This document shows positions 27,163 through 35,955 of a stretch of 64,000 nucleotides of DNA, in pieces. The notes below the pieces were generated by a model. That model searched no databases and was not told the origin of the DNA. It saw only the letters and a list, made by a program, of their open reading frames with translations. Source of the stretch: Pseudomonas silvicola (GTDB taxonomy: Bacteria > Pseudomonadota > Gammaproteobacteria > Pseudomonadales > Pseudomonadaceae); assembly GCF_026651855.1 (NCBI RefSeq), contig NZ_CP093280.1, positions 6,408,501 through 6,472,500 of the forward strand. The letters are read 5' to 3'. Made by a program: the position numbers and the translations under genes. Position 1 is the stretch's first letter, and every line of letters starts with the position of its first letter.

Positions 27163-28602
27163 CTAGAAGGTTTTGTAGACGATGTCCGGTGCCGGTGAAT
27201 TGGCCAGCAGGATGAACACGGTGGTCAGGGTGGCGATCACGGTGATGCCCACGGTACGGGTGTAGCGCGACAGGGCCAGCGGCGCATCGCCGGCCTTGAT
27301 CCGCAGCAGCAATGCCCACGCCAATCGAACGCATTCGATGACCAGGGCGGCCCCCACCCAGATGACACCCCACACCAGCACCGCCCCCACCCCGCCCAGC
27401 GCACTATAGTAGGCCTCGATCTGCCCCCAGGTGGACCAGAACCAGAACAAGGTGAACGCGAACCAGGTAAAGGTCAGCCCTCGCGAGGCGATCAGGTACA
27501 GCGGGTTGGCGCACAAGGCCTTGTAGGGTTTCTTGCCCAGGCGCTGGGCCATCTGGATCTGGTACAGCTTGTTCACCGCCACGCCGCCGCCCTGCAACAG
27601 GCCGAACATGACGAACTCCGAGGTCTGCCCGTGCCAGATACCCACCAGAAAGAAGGTCACGAAAAACGCCAGCACGCCCAGGAACGGCTCGATGGCCCGG
27701 GCAGGAAAGCGCTCCATCAGTTTCATCAGCAAGGTGTTGTACACGTATGTCTTCAGCCAGTTGGACAACGACATGTGCCAGCGGCTCCAGAAGTTGATGA
27801 AGTTCTCGGCGATGAAGGGGTTGTTGAAGTTCTCTGGCAGGCGCAGACCGAAGAAGTACCCAACGCCGATCACCACGTCGGTGTAACCGGAGAAATTGCA
27901 GTAAAGGAACAGCGGGTAGCTGGCCGCGACGATCACGCCCTGGGCCACCAGCGCCCAGGTGCCCACCGCCTCGGGCAAGGCGCCCAGGGCTTGCAGTTGC
28001 AGGTCGTGGAACACATGGGACAACAGGAACACCTTGAAAAAGCCCACGGCGATACGCTCCAGCGCCCGCCCCGCGCCCACCAGGCGCGGCCGCGACAGGC
28101 TGTCGGCCTGTTCCTTGTAGTCCGGGTAACGCTGGATGGGGCCGGAGATCAGCGCGGTGAAGTTCAGCGTGTAGTTGATGTAGGCCAGCGGCGTGATGGC
28201 CGGCAGCCCACCGCCACGGGCGTCGATGACCAGGTGCAGCACCCGGAAGAACACGTACGACAGGCCAATGGTGGCATAGGGAAAATCCAGGAATACCTGG
28301 GCCGGAAAGAAACCGTATTTCTTCAACCAGGCGAACAACAGGATCAGCGCCACCACCGAGGCTCCGAACAACACCCGGCCGTCACCTTCGGCCGTGCGTT
28401 GAGCCAGGCGCATCAGGCCATAGCCCACGGCCAGGAACAGCAGAAACGGCAGGCACGCCACCACGCCGTGAACCAGGCTGGCGAAAAAGATCAGGTTGGT
28501 GACCAACAGCACCGCCTGGCGCCAACCTGCGTGGCGGAACAGGTTGAACACCAGCGCGGCGATGGCCGCGAAGGCCAGGAACTCGAATGACGGTACGTTC
28601 AT
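27163..28602 (-). CDS. MBOAT family O-acyltransferase (AlgI/DltB-like)
   Basis: 479-residue polytopic membrane acyltransferase. It has many hydrophobic helices and the MBOAT core: 'PLAYINYTLNFTALISGPIQ', 'FCNFSGYTDVVIGVGYFFG'-type segment, 'FINFWSRWHMSLSNWLKTYV' and 'FFLVGIWHGQTSEFVMFGLL' with the conserved histidine. Such proteins pass acyl groups from the cytoplasm across the membrane to a periplasmic SGNH partner that decorates a polysaccharide (alginate in AlgI-AlgJ/X). The start overlaps the SGNH gene by four bases. No alginate genes are present, so the target polymer is unknown. Confidence 0.9.
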   Translation of the reverse strand: MNVPSFEFLAFAAIAALVFNLFRHAGWRQAVLLVTNLIFFASLVHGVVACLPFLLFLAVGYGLMRLAQRTAEGDGRVLFGASVVALILLFAWLKKYGFFPAQVFLDFPYATIGLSYVFFRVLHLVIDARGGGLPAITPLAYINYTLNFTALISGPIQRYPDYKEQADSLSRPRLVGAGRALERIAVGFFKVFLLSHVFHDLQLQALGALPEAVGTWALVAQGVIVAASYPLFLYCNFSGYTDVVIGVGYFFGLRLPENFNNPFIAENFINFWSRWHMSLSNWLKTYVYNTLLMKLMERFPARAIEPFLGVLAFFVTFFLVGIWHGQTSEFVMFGLLQGGGVAVNKLYQIQMAQRLGKKPYKALCANPLYLIASRGLTFTWFAFTLFWFWSTWGQIEAYYSALGGVGAVLVWGVIWVGAALVIECVRLAWALLLRIKAGDAPLALSRYTRTVGITVIATLTTVFILLANSPAPDIVYKTF

Positions 28603-29756
28603 GGCGTGGTTCTCTGGGACAGGGCGGCATGGGCGACCAGGGCAGTGCAGCTACCCAACGGCGTGTCGGTCAGAGTGGAAAGGCGCGACACCACGGCATC
28701 GGCGATCACGGCATGGCCAGCACCAGAAGGGTGGCCGTCGACCGGGTAATACAGGTCGGCGGCATTTTTCAGGCGGCTGAAATCATCGCTGGTGTTGACG
28801 TAAATGATGCCCTGGCGCCGGGCGATATCGCCAATGGCCCTGCTGAAGGCCCAGGGGTCGACGCCCTCAGGCGCCGGCGTGCCACTGATGAGGGCCACCT
28901 GGGCCCGTTGCGGCACGTACACCAGCACCAGCGGCACATGGGCGGCCTGAGCCTGGCGGGCCATGTCGGCCAGAAGCTTTTCGTAGGTGTCCAGGCGCGT
29001 CTGCCAGAACGGCGAAAACGGCGTGCGCAGAAAGTTGGCCTTCTCGCCATAATGCAGGTACAGGTCGGTGAAGGCCTGGGCGTTCTTGAAGTAGAAGTAC
29101 TGCGCCACGTAGGCGGAGCGGGCCTGTTCCTTGATGGCCACGTACAGCTGGTTCAGCAGGGGCGGTGGCGGTGCCGCTGCCACGGGCGCTTCGGCGGGGG
29201 TGAAACTGTCCGGGTCGCGCTCCAGGTCGAACGGCACGATGCTGGTGATCAGCAGGTCCGGTGACAGGTTGATCGCCTGGTCGAAATTGAGCTGGGCGCG
29301 GCTCCAGTTGTAGCCGATGCTGGCGACGTTCTGCACATCCACCGGGCGGTGGCAGATAGCCCCCAGGGCCATGCCGACGCGTTCCGGGTACGACTGCTCA
29401 TCGGGTATCAGGTAGCCTTGGGTCAACGACGACCCGAACGCCACCACCCGCAGGCTGCCTGGTGGTTTCAACGCACAGGAAGCGGCCGAGCGAAACCCGC
29501 ATTCGTTGTAGTGGTTGGTGACCCAAGGCCCCTCGGGGGCCTTGGTGGTGGACGTGCACCCGGCCTTGAAGCGCGTGCCCATGGTCGCATCCGGCACCTG
29601 GCAAGCGTCCAGCGGCTGGGCGGGGTAGAAATACCGCGCCAGCATTTCACTCGCCCCCAGCAGGCACGCGAGCGTCACTACGATGAGCAACGGGATGATC
29701 AGCAAATCGCGTCTCGGAAGCACGGTGTCGGCACCGTTGTCAGTCGTGTTGTCCAT
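28599..29756 (-). CDS. Membrane-anchored SGNH/GDSL-type acyltransferase or esterase
   Basis: 385 residues: one N-terminal transmembrane anchor (LLIIPLLIVVTLACLLGASE) and a periplasmic SGNH domain. Block I is 'LRVVAFGSSLTQGYLIP' (nucleophile Ser), the middle carries 'NVASIGYNWS', and block V is 'YYPVDGHPSGAGHAVIADAV' (Asp/His). The gene overlaps the MBOAT gene start, matching the MBOAT-SGNH pairing used to O-acylate exported polysaccharides (AlgX/AlgJ, PatB-like). It lies 31 bp after fkbH. Its substrate is inferred to be an acyl unit made by the ACP/FkbH pair. Confidence 0.85.
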   Translation of the reverse strand: MDNTTDNGADTVLPRRDLLIIPLLIVVTLACLLGASEMLARYFYPAQPLDACQVPDATMGTRFKAGCTSTTKAPEGPWVTNHYNECGFRSAASCALKPPGSLRVVAFGSSLTQGYLIPDEQSYPERVGMALGAICHRPVDVQNVASIGYNWSRAQLNFDQAINLSPDLLITSIVPFDLERDPDSFTPAEAPVAAAPPPPLLNQLYVAIKEQARSAYVAQYFYFKNAQAFTDLYLHYGEKANFLRTPFSPFWQTRLDTYEKLLADMARQAQAAHVPLVLVYVPQRAQVALISGTPAPEGVDPWAFSRAIGDIARRQGIIYVNTSDDFSRLKNAADLYYPVDGHPSGAGHAVIADAVVSRLSTLTDTPLGSCTALVAHAALSQRTTP

Positions 29757-29787
29757 CGGCGTGCGCTGCCTGTGTGAAAGGGTTGGG

Positions 29788-31683
29788 TCATTCGTGCCTG
29801 ACGCGCATCAGCGGCGCCGATTTCTCGACCTGGGTGTCAAGGGCCCAGAAGGTGCTGCCATCGGGCCCCTCCCCGGTCTGCTCGAACCCCAGTTTCTGGT
29901 AATGCCTGTGCACCATGGTGTTGCGCTCGGTAGGAATGTATTCGCCCACCAGGCGGGTGATGCCGCGCTGGCGCGCCTGGGCCAGAATCTCGCAGAGCAC
30001 GCTGTCTTCCACCTGGCGGCCCAGCACCCGGCAGCTCATGAGCCAGGTGTCGAGGGTCCAGGTATCGGGCGCCGAAGGCTTGCAGATGACCACACTGATC
30101 ATGCCGTTGTCGCCGAAGCGGTCGATGAGGCGCACCTGCAGGCTGAACTGCCCGGGGTCGCTTTCTACCGCCAGCACATCGGCCTCCGTGTAGCGGCGGG
30201 TGGTGAGGTTGTACTGGTTGGACTTGTTGATCAGTTGCACGATGCGCGAACGGCCAGTGGCGTCGAAGGGCTTGAACACGATCTCCATGTCCAGGGACGC
30301 CAGGTAGGCACCGACGTCTCCAGCCTGCTGCTGCAAGGTAATGCGCCGGGCGTTTTCCTGGTACAGCGCCGCGCGCTGGCGGTCCTCATCGGAGAACACC
30401 ACCGTCTCGAAGTAACCGGCGGCAGCCAGGGTGCGAGCATAGGACGCCGGGTCGTCGTCCAGTTCGGGCACAGCCACCTGGGGCAGGATCTGGCGGATCA
30501 GGCCACGCTCCACCGGGTTGTCGTCCAGAAACACCATGGTATCCAGGCCCAAGGCCAACTCTTCGGCGATGGCCTTGATGTTGGTGGCCTTGTCCTGCCA
30601 GTTGGCCTGGAACACGGCGAAGTGGTCTTCACGCAGGAGCATCTCGGGGTGTTCCTGGAAGGGCTTGCGGGCTACCTCATCGGTGTTTTTCGACGACACC
30701 GCCAGCACGATGCCGCGCTCGCGCAACGCCAGCGCCATGCGCTGCACCGCCAGGTGCGCTTCGCCTACCGCATCCCCTTGGGCGATACGGATGCCTTCCA
30801 GGCCATCGTCACCGATGACACCGCCCCACACCGTGTTATCCAGGTCCAGGATCAGGCAGCGCCGGCTGCGCCCACGCAGCGCTGCGAGGATGCGCACCAT
30901 GTGCTCGGCGTACAGCGGCAGGAACTCGCTGGCGAACGGCAGTTTGGCCATGTTCCATTCGGCCGGGGAATGCCAGGCGTCCAGCCCTGCCAGTGCCGCC
31001 ACGTGGGCCACATCGAACAGCAGGTCTTCACTGCTGGCCAGGGCGGAGACCAGCCGCCGGTTCAGTTCCTCCACCAACCACAACAGGGTGCCCGGCACGC
31101 GGCGGTCGTAACTGCCGAACAGGCTCTCGGGCGGTGGGGCCAGCGTTTGCACGATGCACAGGGCGCCGCTGTTGCGGTGCACGGCGTCGCGCACGCTTTG
31201 CACGTAGTTGAACGCCATTTCCACGTTGGCCGCGGCAGTGCCGGCATCCCCCGGGGTCGGTTGCCAGGGCAGCGCCCGATAATCCACGGCGATCAGCACG
31301 GCGTGGGGGCGAAAGGTGTTGAGGGCCGAATGCGCTTCGATGGCCTCCTGCAACACCTGGTCGTATTCACCTTTCACCACCTCCAGCGCCAGGCCATGGC
31401 GCGCGGCGCTGGCGACCAGCGCCGGGGCGACGAAATCCTGAGTGCCGTTGCCCAGCAGGCCCAGGCGCAGCGCGGTCAAAGGTTGAAGGGACGCCCCCGC
31501 TGCCTGCAACTTCTTGATGGCATTGGCCAGTTTTTGCAACTGGTTGCCATCCATGGCGCAGTTGGCCACTGCCTGCAGGGAACGACCGAGGTCGGAAGTA
31601 TCAACAGTGAAGGCGCGACATTTAGCCGAAAAGTCCGCCGGGGGCTGAACCAGCCAGGGCAGTGTGCTGATTTGATTAGGCAT
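29788..31683 (-). CDS. FkbH-like HAD-superfamily protein
   Basis: 631-residue FkbH-like enzyme. The HAD core starts with 'CLILDLDNTVWGGVIGDDG', continues with ERGIVLAVSSKNTDEVARKP and 'DTMVFLDDNPVERGLIRQIL', and ends in a GNAT-like domain (QVRLIDRFGDNGMISVVICK, 'YIPTERNTMVHRHYQKLGFE'). An N-terminal SGNH-like region occupies the first 250 residues. FkbH proteins take 1,3-bisphosphoglycerate and load a glyceryl unit on an acyl carrier protein; an ACP gene overlaps its start by eight bases. So glyceryl-ACP is the likely product. Confidence 0.9.
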   Translation of the reverse strand: MPNQISTLPWLVQPPADFSAKCRAFTVDTSDLGRSLQAVANCAMDGNQLQKLANAIKKLQAAGASLQPLTALRLGLLGNGTQDFVAPALVASAARHGLALEVVKGEYDQVLQEAIEAHSALNTFRPHAVLIAVDYRALPWQPTPGDAGTAAANVEMAFNYVQSVRDAVHRNSGALCIVQTLAPPPESLFGSYDRRVPGTLLWLVEELNRRLVSALASSEDLLFDVAHVAALAGLDAWHSPAEWNMAKLPFASEFLPLYAEHMVRILAALRGRSRRCLILDLDNTVWGGVIGDDGLEGIRIAQGDAVGEAHLAVQRMALALRERGIVLAVSSKNTDEVARKPFQEHPEMLLREDHFAVFQANWQDKATNIKAIAEELALGLDTMVFLDDNPVERGLIRQILPQVAVPELDDDPASYARTLAAAGYFETVVFSDEDRQRAALYQENARRITLQQQAGDVGAYLASLDMEIVFKPFDATGRSRIVQLINKSNQYNLTTRRYTEADVLAVESDPGQFSLQVRLIDRFGDNGMISVVICKPSAPDTWTLDTWLMSCRVLGRQVEDSVLCEILAQARQRGITRLVGEYIPTERNTMVHRHYQKLGFEQTGEGPDGSTFWALDTQVEKSAPLMRVRHE

Positions 31684-31951
31684 GGGTCGCGTCCCTGTCC
31701 GGATACTTTTTATGTGTAATGATCGTCACCAAGTCGCCCACATTTTTAAGCGTGCCTATTTCGTTCGCGGAGAGTTTTATACCGAACGCCTTCTGGACCG
31801 ACATCATCAGGCGTATATGGGCGAGGCTGTCCCAGCCGTCGATGGTGTCGGCAGTTGTAGCCGGGGTGAGGACCAGGTCATTTTCCTCGAAGACGTCTGC
31901 GAAGACAGGTTTCAATTGGTCGTAGATGTCGCTTGTAGTCATCATCGTCAT
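31676..31951 (-). CDS. Acyl carrier protein of the FkbH/MBOAT operon
   Basis: 91-residue acyl carrier protein with the phosphopantetheine-attachment motif DTIDGWDSLAHIRLMMSV, serine near residue 43. The helical pattern before and after is normal for small stand-alone ACPs. First gene of the operon ACP-FkbH-SGNH-MBOAT; its stop overlaps the FkbH start. The start is one of several close ATGs (MTMMTTSDIYDQLKPV), so the first residues are uncertain. Confidence 0.9.
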   Translation of the reverse strand: MTMMTTSDIYDQLKPVFADVFEENDLVLTPATTADTIDGWDSLAHIRLMMSVQKAFGIKLSANEIGTLKNVGDLVTIITHKKYPDRDATHA

Positions 31952-32347
31952 CGTGCGGGCTCGCTTAATTATCGATAGTCTGGCGCCAACAACTCGCCCC
32001 CCTCAGGTTCCGCCGCAAGTGACCGACAAAAAAACAGCACACCTTGCCCAGGACCCACTGTTGTCCCTCAAACCTATGGCACTGTTGATATTTTGGGAAA
32101 TAGAAAACTACGCGCGGCCTGCTGAAGTCTGACTCGGCATTGACGCTGGGCGCTTGACGCGGGGCTGTTACATCGACCTGACACAGGGTTGGCGCAGCTC
32201 CCGCCGGGCGGCGGTCGCAGGGTGAAGGCATGGCCAAGGGCCATAATATTTCGTTTGAACTGAATTATTTAGCGTGCCGGCGTATCTGATGCCATAGAGC
32301 CCCGCCCTGCTGGCGGGCACCCTCAGCTTGGTCACAGAGTAACGTGA
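31952..32347. other. Intergenic region between divergent ACP and ProP genes
   Basis: This 396-bp gap separates two divergent genes and must hold both promoters. AT-rich stretches occur near 32090-32110 and 32250-32275, the latter about 70 bp before proP. I found no coding sequence I trust, and no repeat of known type. Confidence 0.55.
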
Positions 32348-33850
32348 ATGAAACTACGTAAAAAACGGGTCAAACCCATTGGTCTGAATGACATCACGAT
32401 CGTCGACGACGCCAAGATGCGCAAGGCCATCACCGCCGCCGCCCTTGGCAACGCCATGGAGTGGTTCGACTTCGGCGTGTACGGCTTCGTCGCCTATGTA
32501 CTGGGCAAGGTATTCTTTCCCGGCGCCGACCCCAGTGTGCAGATGATTGCCGCGCTGGCGACGTTCTCGGTACCTTTCCTGATCCGCCCCCTGGGCGGCC
32601 TGTTCTTCGGTGCACTGGGCGACCGCCTGGGCCGGCAGAAGGTGCTGGCGGCCACCATTGTCATCATGTCGTTGAGTACCTTCGCCATCGGCTTGATCCC
32701 CTCTTATGCCAGCATCGGCATCTGGGCGCCGATCCTGCTGCTGCTGGCCAAGATGGCCCAGGGCTTCTCGGTAGGCGGCGAATACACGGGCGCCTCGATC
32801 TTCGTCGCCGAGTACGCCCCGGACCGCAAGCGCGGGTTTCTGGGCAGTTGGCTGGACTTTGGCTCCATCGCCGGTTTCGTCCTGGGTGCCGGCGTGGTGG
32901 TGCTGATCTCCAGTGTCATCGGTGAGGAGAAGTTCCAGGAGTGGGGCTGGCGCCTGCCGTTCTTCCTGGCCTTGCCCTTGGGTATCCTGGGGCTGTACCT
33001 GCGCAATGCACTGGAAGAAACGCCAGCCTTCCAGCAGCACGTGGAGAAGCTCGAACAGGGCGACCGCGAAGGCCTGGCCGCCGGGCCCAAGGTGTCGTTC
33101 AAGGAAGTGGCGACCAAGCACTGGCGCAGCCTGGTGACCTGCGTCGGCGTGGTCGTGGCGACCAACGTCACGTACTACATGCTGCTCACTTACATGCCCA
33201 GCTACCTGTCGCACAACCTGCACTACAGCGAAAATCGCGGCGTGCTGATCATCATCGCGATCATGGTGGGCATGCTGTTCGTGCAGCCACTGTTCGGTTT
33301 CATCAGCGACAAGGTAGGCCGCCGCCCCTTCATCATCTGCGGCAGCATCGGCCTGTTCTTCCTGGCCATTCCCTCGTTCATGCTGATCATCAGCGGCAAG
33401 ACCGGGCTGATCTTCGCCGGCCTGCTGATTCTGGCGGTGTTGCTCAACTTCTTCATCGGGGTGATGGCTTCGACCCTGCCAGCGATGTTCCCCACACACA
33501 TTCGCTACAGCGCCCTGGCCAGTGCATTCAACATTTCGGTGCTGGTCGCCGGCCTGACCCCGACCCTGGCCGCCTGGCTGGTGGAAACCACCAATAACCT
33601 GTACATGCCAGCCTATTACCTGATGGTGATGGCGGTGATCGGCCTGGCCACCGGCCTGTCGATGAAGGAAACCGCCAACAAGCCCCTGCGCGGCGCGGCA
33701 CCGGCGGCATCGGACCTGGAGGAGGCGCGCGAGTTGTTGCAGGAGCACCACGACAACATCGAGCAGAAGATCGAAGACATCGACGCACAGATCGCCGAGT
33801 TGCAGGCCAAGCGCGAGCACCTGGTGCAACAGCACCCGCGTATCGATTGA
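32348..33850 (+). CDS. proP: Proline/glycine betaine transporter ProP
   Basis: 500-residue major-facilitator osmolyte:H+ symporter of the inner membrane. The N-terminal 'ALGNAMEWFDFGVYGFVAYV' and 'RPLGGLFFGALGDRLGRQKV' motifs are those of the metabolite:H+ symporter branch. The C-terminus (LEEARELLQEHHDNIEQKIE followed by 'DIDAQIAELQAKREHL') is the long heptad coiled coil that sets ProP apart from other MHS proteins and tunes its osmotic threshold. It takes up proline and betaine under osmotic stress. Confidence 0.93.
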   Translation: MKLRKKRVKPIGLNDITIVDDAKMRKAITAAALGNAMEWFDFGVYGFVAYVLGKVFFPGADPSVQMIAALATFSVPFLIRPLGGLFFGALGDRLGRQKVLAATIVIMSLSTFAIGLIPSYASIGIWAPILLLLAKMAQGFSVGGEYTGASIFVAEYAPDRKRGFLGSWLDFGSIAGFVLGAGVVVLISSVIGEEKFQEWGWRLPFFLALPLGILGLYLRNALEETPAFQQHVEKLEQGDREGLAAGPKVSFKEVATKHWRSLVTCVGVVVATNVTYYMLLTYMPSYLSHNLHYSENRGVLIIIAIMVGMLFVQPLFGFISDKVGRRPFIICGSIGLFFLAIPSFMLIISGKTGLIFAGLLILAVLLNFFIGVMASTLPAMFPTHIRYSALASAFNISVLVAGLTPTLAAWLVETTNNLYMPAYYLMVMAVIGLATGLSMKETANKPLRGAAPAASDLEEARELLQEHHDNIEQKIEDIDAQIAELQAKREHLVQQHPRID

Positions 33851-33950
33851 TGGGCGGGGAAGCTCGGCTGAGCCTTTTGTCATGTGCCGCTTTGCGGCAC
33901 CTGGGCTATAGTGCCAAGCTTCCCACCCTGCCCTTTTCAAGGATGTCACT

Positions 33951-35141
33951 GTGCCTTCGACGCTTTCTTTACGCGCTGTACTGAAACCGGTTTCAGCCCT
34001 GGCCTTGATGCTGCTCGCCGCTCAGTCGGTGGCCGCCGCCGACTGGGTCGTCTCTTCCAACGACGCCAAGTACCAGCGGGTCCAAGGCCGCGATACCTAC
34101 CCCGACAACGCCAAGCCCGACACCCTCACGGTGCTGGATGCCAGCGTGTTCCCGCCCAAGGTCAACCAGACCGTGGAAGTGGAAAACGGCATCCAGGGTC
34201 CACCCCAGGCCGCCGCCATCAGCGCCGACGGCAAGCTGGCGCTGGTGGCCGCGCCAACCCGCTACGACCATGCCGCCAAGCAGTTGCAGATGGACACTTT
34301 CCTTCAGGTGGTGGACCTCAGCGTCAAGCCTGCCACCGTCAGCAAGATCGAATTGGGCAGCCACCCCCAGGCCGTGGCGTTTGACCGCAGCGGCCAATGG
34401 GCGGTGGTCACCTGCGTGGACGGCGGCGTGCGACCGCTGCGGGTGGACGGCAACAAGGTCACCCTGCTCGACAGCATCAGCATCGGTAGCAAACGCCTGG
34501 CCGGTGCCGCCTTCACCCACGACGGCCAGCATCTGCTGGTATCGCTGCGCGATGAGTCGGGCGTGGCGGTGCTGAACCTGGTGGACGGCAAATGGGCCGA
34601 CAGCGGTGACCGCCTGAGCACTGGCGTGGCGCCTTACACCATCGACGTGTCCAGCGACGGCCACTGGGCCGTGGTCAGCAACGTTGGACTGGCGGGCCTG
34701 GCCAACTACAAGGGCCGCCTGCTGGGGGATGCCGACAGTGTGACGCTGATCGATGTGTCGAAGACGCCCTTCCGCGCCGTGCAACACCTCACGGTACCTT
34801 CGGTGCCTGAAGGCGTGGCCATTTCACCCGATGGCAAGTGGATCGTCGCGCAGTCCATCGACGGCTCCAACCTGCTGCCCGACAACCCGGGTGTGCGTGC
34901 CACTGGCCGCGTGACGCTGTTCGCCATTCGCAATGGCCAGGCCGTGAAGGTCAACGACGTGGCCGACGGCAACGCTTCCCAGGGCGTGGTGTTCAGCGCC
35001 GACAGCAAGCATGTGATCGTGCAGTTCAATGTCGAGCACCAACTGGGGCTGTACAGCATCGAGAATGGCAAGCTGGTGGACAGCAAGCAGCGTATTGAAG
35101 TGAATGGCGGGCCGTCGTCGCTGCGCAGCGCACCGCGCTAG
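33951..35141 (+). CDS. Secreted YVTN/YncE-like beta-propeller protein
   Basis: About 396 residues. The GTG start is preceded by AAGGATG, and the signal peptide (LKPVSALALMLLAAQSVAAA) ends near AAADW. Repeated blades follow, each with a G-x-x-A(V)AF(I)S-xDGK/GQ pattern: 'PPQAAAISADGKLALVAAPT', 'HPQAVAFDRSGQWAVVTC', AGAAFTHDGQHLLVSLRDES, 'VPEGVAISPDGKWIVAQSID' and 'SQGVVFSADSKHVIVQFNVE'. This is a periplasmic seven-bladed propeller of unknown ligand. No heme-binding CxxCH is present, so it is not a cytochrome d1. Confidence 0.82.
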   Translation: MPSTLSLRAVLKPVSALALMLLAAQSVAAADWVVSSNDAKYQRVQGRDTYPDNAKPDTLTVLDASVFPPKVNQTVEVENGIQGPPQAAAISADGKLALVAAPTRYDHAAKQLQMDTFLQVVDLSVKPATVSKIELGSHPQAVAFDRSGQWAVVTCVDGGVRPLRVDGNKVTLLDSISIGSKRLAGAAFTHDGQHLLVSLRDESGVAVLNLVDGKWADSGDRLSTGVAPYTIDVSSDGHWAVVSNVGLAGLANYKGRLLGDADSVTLIDVSKTPFRAVQHLTVPSVPEGVAISPDGKWIVAQSIDGSNLLPDNPGVRATGRVTLFAIRNGQAVKVNDVADGNASQGVVFSADSKHVIVQFNVEHQLGLYSIENGKLVDSKQRIEVNGGPSSLRSAPR

Positions 35142-35160
35142 GCAGCCTGCGAGCACTGAC

Positions 35161-35193
35161 CCTGCGGCGCCGGGCGTAGCTCGGTCCCGCAGG
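35161..35193. repeat. REP-like imperfect hairpin
   Basis: Left arm CCTGCGGCGCCGGGC (35161-35175) pairs with GCTCGGTCCCGCAGG (35179-35193) around a 3-base loop with three mispairs, two of them G-T. It shares its core with the other REP-like units of the window and follows the beta-propeller gene. Confidence 0.5.
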
Positions 35194-35319
35194 AGCGGGA
35201 GCGCGCGGCGGCGGGTGCCATCATCGATATCAATAGCGACCATCGATAATCACATGTTCCCTGACCGCCAGGACAGGTTCACCATGGCTTCACGAACACG
35301 AAGCTCTGGAGTCCGCACC

Positions 35320-35790
35320 ATGAAAGGTCCTATCGCCGCTCTGCTTGCCCTTGCCCTGGCCACCGGCTCGGTCATGGCCGCCCCGCTTCACAGCGACGAC
35401 GAAGGCATGTTTCGCCCCGCGACCCAGCTATCTTCCGTGACGTTGCGCCATTCCCAGACCGTGGGCGTGATCCTCAACGAGCACACCCAGGCTGCCCTGC
35501 TGCAGCGCGACGGCACGACCCGTGCCGCGCTGGAAGCGGTGCGTGGCTCGCTGCAACAGCAATTCAGTGCCGTGCAGTTCTATTCCAGCCTGGACAAGGT
35601 CATGGCCGCCCGGCCTGACGTGATCGTGGTACTCAAAAGCGCCAACCAGCACGGTGCTTTCCTGCAGGCACAGTTCTTCGATGCCAACCTGACCTATATC
35701 GGTGAAGTGCGCAGTGCCGATGCTCGGCAGCCGGTGGCACTGGAGCATTTCGATGCTTCGCTGAAGGCGCTGGTGGCGACGGCTGACTGA
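35320..35790 (+). CDS. Exported hypothetical protein
   Basis: 156 residues with a clean signal peptide (MKGPIAALLALALATGSVMA, then APLHS) and a soluble domain containing VTLRHSQTVGVILNEHTQAA, 'LQQQFSAVQFYSSLDKVMAA', DVIVVLKSANQHG and 'FDANLTYIGEVRSADARQPV'. I do not recognise the family. The ATG at 35320 is chosen for the signal peptide and the TGGAG just upstream; an ATG at 35284 would extend it by 12 residues. No clear operon partner. Confidence 0.7.
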   Translation: MKGPIAALLALALATGSVMAAPLHSDDEGMFRPATQLSSVTLRHSQTVGVILNEHTQAALLQRDGTTRAALEAVRGSLQQQFSAVQFYSSLDKVMAARPDVIVVLKSANQHGAFLQAQFFDANLTYIGEVRSADARQPVALEHFDASLKALVATAD

Positions 35791-35819
35791 GTGCCTGAGG
35801 CTGCTGCAGGGCACTGGTA

Positions 35820-35843
35820 CCCTGTGGGACCGGGCGAAGCTCG
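35820..35843 (+). repeat. REP-like half-unit, copy shared with 62163-62186
   Basis: The 24-base sequence beginning CCCTGTGGGACCGGGC occurs here on the plus strand and exactly again on the minus strand at 62163-62186. It is one arm of the REP-like hairpin whose second arm is degenerate here. It lies between the exported-protein gene and the AraC gene. Confidence 0.55.
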
Positions 35844-35955
35844 GGAAGGGGACTGCCGGATCGATCGCGTTGTCCGTTTCCCGAGCGTGCGCCCGGCCCT
35901 GCAACGGCACACGTGCCCAAGGTGCTGCGTTGCATCAGGTACACCGCGTCAGCCG

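Noticed and set aside
29683-31719. 678-residue plus-strand frame opposite fkbH
   Set aside because: It is the antisense shadow of FkbH; the minus frame has a recognised HAD enzyme and operon overlaps.
33884-33900. Small hairpin GTGCCGC-TTT-GCGGCAC after proP as terminator
   Set aside because: Seven-base stem without a following T-run; too weak to call.
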